From contig JAKCPI010002069.1 of NCBI GenBank assembly GCA_023213315.1, positions 17,079 to 81,078 of the forward strand: DNA of 64,000 nucleotides. Direction: 5' to 3'. This DNA comes from Euborellia annulipes. Taxonomy: Eukaryota; Arthropoda; Insecta; Dermaptera; Anisolabididae. This document shows, piece by piece, positions 56,207 through 64,000 of the stretch. The notes under the pieces were generated by a model that searched no databases, was not told where the DNA came from, and saw only the letters and a program-made list of their open reading frames with translations. Both the position numbers and the translations under genes were made by a program. Each line of letters begins with the position of its first letter. Within the stretch, counting starts at the first letter, position 1.

Positions 56207-56944
56207 TTTCTCGTATATTCTTTTGGAATTACGTCTGGGTGTGTGTGTGAACACGATTGCTAAAAAACCAAAGCAGCTAGATCGATAAAATTTGGTATAT
56301 GCCCTTACACTAAAATTGTAGATTTCTATCAACTTTTGGAGTAAATAAGTCACTTGGAAGTAGTACTTTACTTAAAAAGTTTTTTCAAAAATTTTGAAAT
56401 TTTCAATTTTTTTGTTATATTATAATAAAATACTCTATTTTAAAAAGTTTTTATTCTTTGACATTTTTTCGAAACTGAATAGTTTTTAAAATAATCAAAG
56501 AAGAAATAGAAAATTTTCGTTAATTTTGATAAAAAATCAAAACAAAATCATACAGGTGTCATTAAAAAAAGGGCAAATATAAACAAATTCATTTGTTTCA
56601 CAAATTCATTTGTTTATATTTACCCTTTTTTTAATGACACCTGTATGATTTTGTTTTGATTTTTTATCAAAATTAACGAATATTTTCTATTTCTTCTTTG
56701 ATTATTTCAAAAACTATTCAGTTTTCGTAAAAATGTCAAAGAATAAAAACTTTTTAAAATAGAGTATTTTATCATAATATAACAAAAAAATTGAAAATTT
56801 CAAAATTTTGAAAAACTTTTTAAGTAAAGTACTACTTCCAAGTGACTTATTTACTCCAAAAGTTGATAGAAATCTACAATTTTAGTGTAAGGAGCATATA
56901 CCAAATTTCATCGATCTAACTGCTTTGGTTTTTAAGCAATCGTG

Positions 56945-56990
<46 letters not shown>

Positions 56991-57106
56991 TAATGCCAAA
57001 AATGGTTTTTTTGGACTCAGGGGAGGTCTAAAACGTGGAGAAACATCAAAATCTCGAAGTCGAATTTTTTTACGATTACATAACTTTCTCTATACGAGAA
57101 AGTAAA
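56207..57106. mobile_element. ~900-bp foldback with nearly perfect ~335-bp arms
   Basis: Arms 56250-56584 and 56612-56946 match with only a handful of differences: CGATTGCTAAAAAACC, CAGCTAGATCGAT, AAGTCACTTGGAAGTAGTAC, ATGACACCTGTATGATTTTG. A CA/TG repeat lies outside each arm. Termini carry ACTTTCTCGTATA and TATACGAGAAAGT, and the right flank has GGACTCAGGGGAGGTC and ATCAAAATCTCGAAGTCGAA, cousins of the family C 3' blocks. No coding frame. Confidence 0.85.
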
Positions 57107-57107
57107 A

Positions 57108-57272
57108 ATCGCCTACGGGCTTTGTCTAGTTGGTAGCATCTATACCGAACGTCGCGGGTTCAGACCACAGGCAGTCCGATGATTTTATTTAAGCCATTGG
57201 GAATCCAAATGGCCTAAGATGCCGAAAAGACTGTGTGAATGTGTGAGTGTGAATGAGAAAAAAGTGTTTTTT
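57108..57272 (+). mobile_element. SINE-B with deletions
   Basis: Head ACGTCGCGGGTTCAGACCAC, AAGCCATTGGGAATCC, then a direct join to GCCGAAAAGACTGTGTG; about 80 bases of the middle are missing. Confidence 0.78.
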
Positions 57273-57359
57273 AATAAAAAAAAAAAAAAAAATCCCGCAA
57301 GCCTAGGAAGCAAACACTGACCTCCTTTGCTGAAGCTCTAACCCCTAAAATTATCTGAT

Positions 57360-57415
57360 AAATAAAAAAAAAGGAGGGAGTATAGTGCGCCCCTAAAGGG
57401 CGGCGCGGCTAGTTT
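57360..57415 (+). mobile_element. Helitron-like 3' terminus
   Basis: CGCCCCTAAAGGGCGGCGCG (a CGCCC/GGGCG hairpin) followed by GCTAG|TTTA, the layout of Helitron 3' ends. Confidence 0.5.
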
Positions 57416-57734
57416 ATCATATCATAGTTGATATAAAATATTCCGTAATGAGATTTATAAAATTTATCTTGTCACCATTATCTCTCTCTCTCTCTCTTAT
57501 AATTTATTCATTATTCATTTGATACTCTACATTGATGAGGCTAGCCAGAGGTTTTTTTTTTATTTTTTTTTTTTTTTTACATCCGAGGCTTAATTTATTT
57601 ATGTTCACAAAACCGTGAGCGGATTTCAGCTCCATTATCACATTATTTGTGCCCCCCTCTCATTGGACTAATTAAACAGGGCCCTGGAATTATAAAATAA
57701 AATTATGGCATCTCTCAAGGGAAGATTATGTAGC

Positions 57735-58732
57735 TATTTTATAGATTAGTTATCGACAGATGTCGTTTATTACATCCAAAATATTCATATATAAAAATGT
57801 AATTGATTAATTATTAAATAATAATTGGGAGATTTAATTTATTATTTACAGCTTTAATTTTTCATTAGGCCCGGGAGCCGTGGCTCAGTGAGAAAACATT
57901 AGCTTCTCACACCGGAGTCCCAGGTTCGCTTCCCGTCCCAAGCGAGAAAAAATTTATTTCATTTGATTTGACTACAAATCATTTGAAATAAATAGGGATG
58001 GGGTCTAAATGGCCTTAGATCCCGAAAAAGACCTTAAAAAAAAAAATTCATTAGGGAAGTTAGAACACAATGCTTTCCAATGGGGAAAATTTATTGAGCC
58101 TTCCTTTTTTAAGAAGTCAAAATTTCACATTTTTTTCTCTCATTTCAAAGAATTTCTTGGATTCTTATAAGAGTACAACAGTATCTTAAAACTTAAAATA
58201 AAACTAAATTTACAAAAAAAAAAAAAAAAAAAAAATGATGACTATTCCTTTGGGACTTAACAACTTCAAAGACCCTCTTTTTTTTAATTATGCAAATTTA
58301 ATTTATAAAATAAAGTTTGATAAAAAGAATTTCCAAATTTTATTTTTTTTTTTACTTTAAGAAAACTAATTAACTTAAGACTAGCTGGTTAAGTTTACCT
58401 ATTTAGAATTCTGTTAAGTAAAATGTATAAGATGACAGAGACACCATGAGGGAAATGGGTAAAAAAAAAAATTCCAATTATGGTTGAAAAAGAAAATGAA
58501 AATAGATGTCAATTAAGTTGCAAAACATTCCTGCAAAAAGGAGTTTGAAAAAAACAAAAACAACAATATACGCGTAAAATAAATTGAATTTTTACAATCT
58601 CTGACGTATGATTGAATAATATATTGTTTTTATTAGGCATTTAAAAAAAAAGAATAATATTTTTGTAAAATGTCTGACTTTTTGAATTATTAAGATAGCA
58701 TAAAGAAAATATTAATCCACAATATCCAGTCG
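57735..58732 (-). repeat. Inverted duplicated segment, copy 2
   Basis: Partner of 48508-49268: TTATCGACAGATGTCGTTTA, CAATGCTTTCCAATGGGGAA, AAGACTAGCTGGTTAAGTTT, ACAGAGACACCATGAGGGAA, AAAACATTCCTGCAAAAAGG. It carries an extra SINE (57870-58046) and a longer A-run (58216-58235). Shorter relatives of its left part lie at 10770-10830 and 13750-13810. Confidence 0.85.
57870..58046 (+). mobile_element. tRNA-derived SINE with 9-bp duplication and empty site
   Basis: GGGAGCCGTGGCTCAGTGAG (box A) and CCAGGTTCGCTTCCC (box B) mark a tRNA-like head. The body has a TTTCATTTGATTTG/CAAATCATTTGAAAT inverted repeat and an A-run end. TTCATTAGG flanks it at 57861-57869 and 58047-58055. The related inverted segment at 49185-49235 lacks it and gives the empty site. 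Confidence 0.85.
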
Positions 58733-59097
58733 CCAGGCAACTCTACGAGGAGAAGGAGTTGCTGTGACATCCCGTCCTGTGAAAAGGACGTAAAGAAGTT
58801 TCCCTCTCAGTGATGCATTCTTCGAAAGGAGTCGGTGCTGAGGGAGTTCCTCCTCAAACTAGGACATCCTACCTAGCTTAGAAGAGGTTGGATAAAAGGG
58901 ACCGGGTGGATTCAGAAATAAGGATTAGTTCATTAGCTAGAAATGAACTCAGAGGAGGTGCTAGAGATAGGAAATAATGTAACGAGTGTTGGTAGATGGC
59001 TACGGAAAAGTTGGATTTGAGCGTGTGTCTTCGTTCACAGAAGCACTTTGAGTAAATAAACGGGGATCCCGATAGGAATTTCAAATAATAATAATAA
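58725..59097 (+). mobile_element. SINE-A 3' two thirds
   Basis: GTCGCCAGGCAACTCTACGA to GATAGGAATTTCAAATAATA with an AAT tail. The left junction is shared with 48510. Confidence 0.8.
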
Positions 59098-59928
59098 ATC
59101 TCTATTTCTAATTTTAGAATTTCAATCTCGTTCTAATAAGATATTCGCAATTTTTCTATCTCTTCTTTTTCAAGCTACAAAACTGAAATTGTCCAAATTT
59201 TTGTAGCTATACCTCCTTATGAAAACTGGTGTAGCCCAAACACAGTTTCACCGTTATTTTTTTTTTTTTAATTCATTGCCATTTCTAGTAAACATGATTC
59301 TTTTTTTTTTATCCAAACGTAATTGGATTTCATGAGGGAGAGTTGTTTTTTTCTTTTTTTCTTTTTTCAACATACATTCCGCCTCTTTTTTTTTTTTTAT
59401 TCGAATTCTAAATCATATTTTTTTTCGCGACTTAATAGACATTTATAGTAGATTTTCATTAAAGATATTAATTTTTATTACGTAATTATAGATAGAAAGA
59501 AAGAGGGAGAGAAAATTTTTTTCAAATTAAAGATGAAATGGAAAAAGATAACAAAAATATCATATTTTTTCATTAATTTAAAATTATCCTGCTCTTTTGG
59601 GGAAAAGTTAAAACGACGTAGAATGGATTTGTATGTCTACAAAAAAAATACACCCCTTTGTGAGGTTATATCTCGAATACTAAAGGTGATGGAAAATATG
59701 TTTGTATGCTACTAGAAAGAGGATAAAATTATCTTTCAAAAAGTATAAGATCCATTAATGTTTTGAGATCACAACCTATTGAAAACGGACCTAATTTTTG
59801 TTTTAGTTAATCAATCAATTAAAGGTTGAAGAAATATATAGCAATGATTATCAGAGGGGTGAAAAAAATGAGCAGAATGAACAAAATTTTTTGTGTTAAT
59901 TTTTGTGAATTTAATCATTAATAATTGG
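59098..59928. other. AT-rich stretch, no gene seen
   Basis: T-runs at 59258, 59302 and 59388. Frames are short and unconvincing. Confidence 0.4.
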
Positions 59929-60486
59929 AGGACTCGCTGGTGTAGTGGGCTAGGATGTCGGCTTCTACAAAGAAGATCCCTGTTCAAACCCTGGGCGTGC
60001 GGGATTTTTTCATTAAAATAAAAATATTTATTTAATATAAACAAATCCTCAAGCAGGCACTGAATTGGAATATTGGATCTCAGCACAATAACCCCCAGGC
60101 CGCTCTACGAGGAGAGGGAGTTGCTGTGACATCCCGTCCTGTGGAAGGGACGTAAAGAAGGTTCCCTCTCAAAAGTGATCCATTCTTCGAAAGGAGTAGG
60201 CTACATGCCGGTGCTGAGGGAGTCCCTCTTCAATTAGGACATCCACCCTAGCATAGAAGAGCTTGGATAAAATGAACCAGAAATAAGGATTAGTTCACTC
60301 GCTAGAAATCAACGCAGGAGGAGTAGTTAGAGATAAGAAATAACGTAACTTCACGGGGTGCCGGTAGATGTAAGAGCCCGGTTGGGTTTGAGGTGTGTGT
60401 CTTCGTGCAGGAAACCACATCGGGTAAATAAACAGGGATCCCTTAGGAATTTCCAATAATAAAATAATAATAATAATAATAATAAT
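59929..60486 (+). mobile_element. Full-length SINE-A (about 555 bp)
   Basis: This is the best complete copy of the commonest repeat here. The head GGTGTAGTGGGCTAGGATGT (box A like) with CCTGTTCAAACCCTGGG (box B like) is tRNA-derived. After it come an AT linker (ATTAAAATAAAAATATTTAT), TCCTCAAGCAGGCACTG, TCTACGAGGAGAGGGAGTTG, TGACATCCCGTCCTGTGGAA, a block of tokens ending in GGATAAAATGAACC, TTAGAGATAAGAAATAA, a CACGGGGTGCCGG block, and the end TAGGAATTTCCAATAAT with an (AAT)n tail. It is longer than most SINEs and has no coding frame. Transcription would be by RNA polymerase III, inferred from the boxes. Confidence 0.85.
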
Positions 60487-60596
60487 TACTAATAATTCCT
60501 TTGTGAGGTATGTCTTTGTGGCTGGAAGTATTATTATTAAGGAGTCAAAAATTAAGACATAGGAGCAAAATTGTTTCTTTTTTATTGCCGTTCCAG

Positions 60597-60633
60597 GCTG
60601 ACGTTTCGGCCACTGTCTAGGCCACTTCAGAGC
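60597..60633 (-). ncRNA. Hammerhead-like motif, left arm
   Basis: Minus strand: GCT, CTGAAG, TGGCC-loop-GGCC, GAAACGTC, AGC. Stem I GCT/AGC, palindromic stem III ACGT and C at the cleavage site are all present, but the A of CTGAAGA is lost. Confidence 0.42.
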
Positions 60634-60927
60634 TAAAAAATATTTTCGTACATTTTATTACAACATGTAATGTGGCACTTTCTATAAAATATAAAAATAT
60701 CTATATAATCTATAATAATATACAATATTGATTAACAAAGTACATACCGGAGGTGAGAATAAATGAAAATTATAATATATTATAAATAAATTTCATTTAT
60801 TCTCGCCTCCGGGTATGTACTTTGTTAATCAATATTGTATATTATTATAGATTATATAGATATTTTTATATTTTATAGAAAGTGCCACATTAACATGTTG
60901 TAATAAAATGTACGAAAATATTTTTTA

Positions 60928-60969
60928 GCCCTGAAGATGGCTTAGACCAGTGGCCGAAACGTCAGCCTG
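60928..60969 (+). ncRNA. Hammerhead-like motif, right arm
   Basis: GCC, CTGAAGA, T, GGC...GGCC, GAAACGTC, AGC. The core is complete, while stem I is weakened (GCC against AGC). Together with 60597-60633 it implies an ancestor with GCT/AGC stem I. Confidence 0.45.
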
Positions 60970-61189
60970 GAACGCAATAAAAAAGAAACAATTTTGGCTG
61001 CCTATGTCTTGAATTTTTTTTTACTCCTTAATAATAATTCCTTTAATAGAAAGGTTAAACAAAATAAAATTTGTATTAAACGTTGAATTCAAACTTATCT
61101 TGGATTACTATAGCAGCTCTTGTTAGGAGGATGAAAAATAATTTTAGAATACAAAAAACAATGAAATTAAATATCAACCACTTCTATCC

Positions 61190-61400
61190 TAGTTTGAGGA
61201 GGAACTCCCTCAGCACTGGCATGTAGCCTACTCCTTTTGAAGAATGCATCACTGACTGGTTAACCTTCCACAGGACGGTATGTCACAGCAACTCCCTCTC
61301 CACGTAGAGTTGCCTGGGGACTATTGTGCTGAGATCCAATATTCCAATGGGCGTCTTGAGGATTTGTTTATATTAAATAAATATTAAAGATACTAAATAA
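61190..61400 (-). mobile_element. SINE-A middle fragment
   Basis: CCTAGTTTGAGGAGGAACTC to the AT linker at TTTATATTAAATAAATATTA. Confidence 0.75.
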
Positions 61401-62360
61401 ATATATAAATGATTTGTATAGATTAAATAAGAGCAACCTGGTAACGTCTTGTAAATGAACAATATTTTTCTCGTTAATTTTAGTGATTTTCTTATTTAAT
61501 TAATAAAAAATAACAACAATGCTAATCTATTTCATTCTGTATCCATTCAGCTGACGTCAGAGGGGGGTGAAATTTCTTTTACGAGAAAAAAATTACGTCA
61601 CAATTTGATTTTTTTTTTTTTATTTGACATGAAAATTTCGAATTTTCACGATCATAATAATAATGCGGGGATTGCATATCTACATATAGAGCAGATGTTT
61701 TCCCATTAATGAAATGACATCAAAATAACGACTTTTTGGCCTGTTCGTAATAATAAACACGTCTTCAAGTAGAGAGAAGAAGGAGATAGAAATTTTAGAG
61801 CATTAATAAATAAATTTTAATGGATGGAGAGGGATGGGGGTTTATGAATAATAAGCCCGATCAACGCCAACAACCAAGTAAGTACTTAATTTAAACGACC
61901 ATGTTGTTATTATATTGGTCTGTGTTGGTGTATGAAGGGGGGGGAGGGGGATGAGAGAAGCGTTAAATTCACTTCTTTAATGACGTTCTTTAGCTATTGC
62001 AAATCATGAAAAAATATTTTTTAGTACGTTCTACTTACTTTCTATCAAATGGGAATTTTTGTTTTATAAATATACTAGAGGCTAAAATCATGTAAAATAA
62101 TCTTCTTATATTGTATATATAATAGCGAAGAGTCTGTCTGTCTGTCTGTCTGTCCATCTATCACTCTCTGTTTGACCAACCAAAATACTCGGATTTCCAA
62201 ATACCCAAAAGAAGGAAGCACAAAAAATTACAGAAAATTCAGAATTTGTCCATTGAAAGGCATTGTTTTGTCTTACAAAATGTGCCATTTGGTAAAGCAT
62301 TTATAAAATACAAATTTATAATAGTAATATAAATAAAAATAAATGCATTTTGTTCATCCT
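61401..62360. other. AT-rich stretch with a Helitron-like head
   Basis: 62110-62290 has GTCTGTCTGTCTGTC, CTCTGTTTGACCAACC and CATTGAAAGGCATTG, the head of the Helitron-like family. No gene. Confidence 0.45.
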
Positions 62361-62626
62361 TTAAGGTGGATTCACACCGGGACCAAAGGGCGGATACAAG
62401 GGAGGGGGGAGGTAAAGGGAGTAATTATCTAAAAATTTGATTTGTATTTATATTCTGGCAAACAAGTACAGAATGCGCCTTTAAATTACCGAAATTTAGA
62501 AAAAATTGTGTGCTGTGCGACGAGTCACACCAGATAACCCATCCCCCAGAGAAACACCTCTGGATCCGCCCTTGCGGCCTGACTTGACTTGAGTTGAGTC
62601 AGGTCCCGGTGTGAATTCACCTTTAA
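62361..62626. mobile_element. TTAA palindrome split by another MITE
   Basis: The same palindrome (GGTGGATTCACACCGGGACC ... GGTCCCGGTGTGAATTCACC) flanked by TTAA at 62361 and 62623. About 195 bp (62385-62579) is inserted near the centre, with ends GGGCGGATACAAGG and CTGGATCCGCCC. Confidence 0.78.
62385..62579. mobile_element. GGCGGAT MITE, nested copy
   Basis: Ends AAAGGGCGGATACAAGG and CTCTGGATCCGCCCTTG. The interior has CAAGTACAGAATGC and TGTGCTGTGCGAC, matching 42312-42530. Confidence 0.7.
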
Positions 62627-62692
62627 CGTCTGAATTCAAACTGAATTGGCAAATAATGAGGGAGTTCAGGTCAAATCAAATAAAGATAAAAT

Positions 62693-62900
62693 CTATATAT
62701 AATAAATGCGGAGTGTCCGTCTGTCACGCTCTGTTTGACCAACTTCCCGTTGGAATTTTGAAACGAAGTTTTGCAGTCTTATAGAAGACGTTATGGAGAG
62801 TCCCGGAAAAATACTCGGGTTCCGAAATTCCTATAACTTTTTGGGTTATTAATTTCTAAAGTTACGATTTCTCCCATAGGAAATGTATAGAGAAATATTT
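62693..62900 (+). mobile_element. Helitron-like 5' part
   Basis: TCTATATATAATAAATGCGG, CCGTCTGTCACGCTCTG and CTTCCCGTTGGAATTTTG are the family head with a TC start. The 3' end is not found before the MITE at 62966. Confidence 0.45.
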
Positions 62901-62965
62901 AAGTAATCTTTGCAGTTGTGTATTCTTTGGCAGTTATTATTATTTATATTTCCATTTATTATAAA

Positions 62966-63248
62966 GGAGCGTACAAGTATTACGCAACGCAATTTTTGAA
63001 GATTTTTGACCCTGCTCCCCCAAATGTAACGCGCCGTAACATTTTTTCTGGACCCCCCCCTAGGCATTACGTAACTCAATGCTATTTTTATCTAAAAGTC
63101 ACAATTATTTTGCTCAAAGTATCGGAAAGTCGCTTCGAAATACCAGTTACGTAACGCGTTGTTCAACCCCCCTCCCCCTTGTAACGTATGGTATCTTTTT
63201 ACTAGACCCCTCTCCCCAAATTGTGTTACGTAATACTTGTACGCTCCC
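62966..63248. mobile_element. TAA-flanked MITE, copy 2
   Basis: GGAGCGTACAAGTATTACGC to GTTACGTAATACTTGTACGC, flanked by TAAA on both sides. The interior matches copy 1 closely. Confidence 0.75.
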
Positions 63249-63353
63249 TAAATTTTGAACCCCTTCTTTCCGACTTTGAATTGTTATTCTTTTGAAGGCA
63301 ATGGTAATTTCAAATTATTAAATTTTCAATACATTTATATTTAAAAAAAAAAA

Positions 63354-64000
63354 AATCTGGTGTGACTGGCGCACAGCACACAACTTTCTCTTACCTTCGG
63401 TAATCGAAAGTTGTGTTCTGTGCTTGTCACACCAGATTTTTCGTGTCGACATGTATGTAGTTCCCGGCAGTAGGGAATATTTGAATTCAGATGTAAAATA
63501 TGGGAAAAATATTTATATTTTGTTACCATGGCAACCATTTCTCCTATCTTTTCCTATGAAGCACAAGAGTAAAGTGTGCTTCAAACAATTTTGAGGCAAA
63601 ACGAGAATATACATTTGAAAGAGCATCTAAAAAATAATTGATTTTTGAATTTTAATCAAAATCGTTAGAGCGAATTTTGAGAAAATCCGAAAAAAAACTG
63701 AAAAAGTACATCAGTAGAAGTACTAGTACTCTTTGGCCGATTTTGATTAAAAGCTTCTTTTTTCCGGTCCCGGGAGGTATTTAACTTAAATATAAAATTT
63801 CACCCTCCTAGCTCAATTCCTTCATGCTTAAAATTGAACACACACACACACACACAGACAGACCATGTCGCGAAAACCAGTTTTTTGGATTCAGGGGACC
63901 TCAAAACGTGAAGATCCATCAAAATCTCGACATCGAATTTTTGACATGAATCCAATACTTTCTCTCTATATATATATTACATATATACATAGGTAAGAGA
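63354..64000 (+). mobile_element. Family C element, cut by the window end
   Basis: Starts after an A-run with TCTGGTGTGACTGG; all internal blocks are present up to AGGTAAGAGA at the last base. Confidence 0.82.

Larger units (their letters stand above)
60538..61032. mobile_element. Long foldback with paired hammerhead-like motifs and 13-bp flanks
   Basis: The arms of about 240 bp are near perfect: TTAAGGAGTCAAAAATTAAG and its complement at the ends, AAAATTGTTTC, AATATTTTTTAG, ACAAAGTACATACC in the interior, meeting near 60775. The 13-mer TAATAATTCCTTT occurs at 60490-60502 and 61032-61044 and may be a target duplication, although an AAT-rich SINE tail lies close by. Confidence 0.78.

Overview
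This window looks like AT-rich, repeat-saturated nuclear DNA of an animal, most likely an arthropod or similar invertebrate. The reasons are several families of tRNA-derived SINEs, a BEL/Pao LTR element, a Penelope-like element with a GIY-YIG domain, non-LTR retrotransposon fragments, Helitron-like 3' ends, many MITEs, and one apparent host exon with a eukaryotic 3' splice site. Nothing bacterial is visible: no operons, no rRNA and no CRISPR. I cannot name the species. Family letters (SINE-A, SINE-B, C, E, F, G and so on) are my own labels.

Coding content is small. The one convincing host gene piece is a terminal exon on the minus strand (34227-35692), about 490 codons, lysine-rich and of unknown function. 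Four other coding remnants belong to retroelements: a BEL/Pao integrase (15338-16335, two frameshifts), the C-terminal end of a non-LTR reverse transcriptase (26859-27490, minus, inside a 15-bp target duplication), Penelope RT and GIY-YIG pieces arranged head to head (36430-37368), and a gag-like domain cut by two later insertions (46502-47668).

Layout: 0.9-5.3 kb holds a 178-bp tandem repeat invaded by a hAT-like MITE family, one copy of which carries a nested foldback. 8.4-9.9 kb is a 1.4-kb element with about 365-bp inverted arms that contain tRNA-like sequence. 11-15.2 kb is mixed SINEs, a degenerate tandem array and MITEs. 15.3-17 kb is the GC-richer BEL/Pao remnant and its probable LTR. 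17-33 kb is layered SINE-A copies, foldbacks, TTAA palindromes and a LINE fragment. 34.2-37.6 kb is the host exon, with a Penelope-like element immediately upstream, probably in its intron. 40-43 kb and 46-47.7 kb hold family C elements, and 44.5-46.2 kb a ~124-bp minisatellite. 48.5-49.3 kb and 57.7-58.7 kb are inverted copies of the same segment. 53-64 kb holds more SINE-A, a ~900-bp foldback with nearly perfect arms, another hairpin-bearing foldback, and TTAA and TAA MITEs.

The most interesting signal is a recurring small RNA-like motif, CTGAWGA + one base + hairpin + GAAA, often followed by a short palindrome. It resembles the core of a minimal type I hammerhead ribozyme and occurs in at least seven otherwise different inverted-repeat elements, including the pLTR-like repeats of the Penelope element. 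This suggests a set of non-autonomous, ribozyme-bearing foldback elements derived from or mobilised by Penelope-like retroelements. The second point of interest is the very abundant ~555-bp SINE-A family, with at least 25 copies or fragments here, some of them locked inside other repeats with shared junctions.
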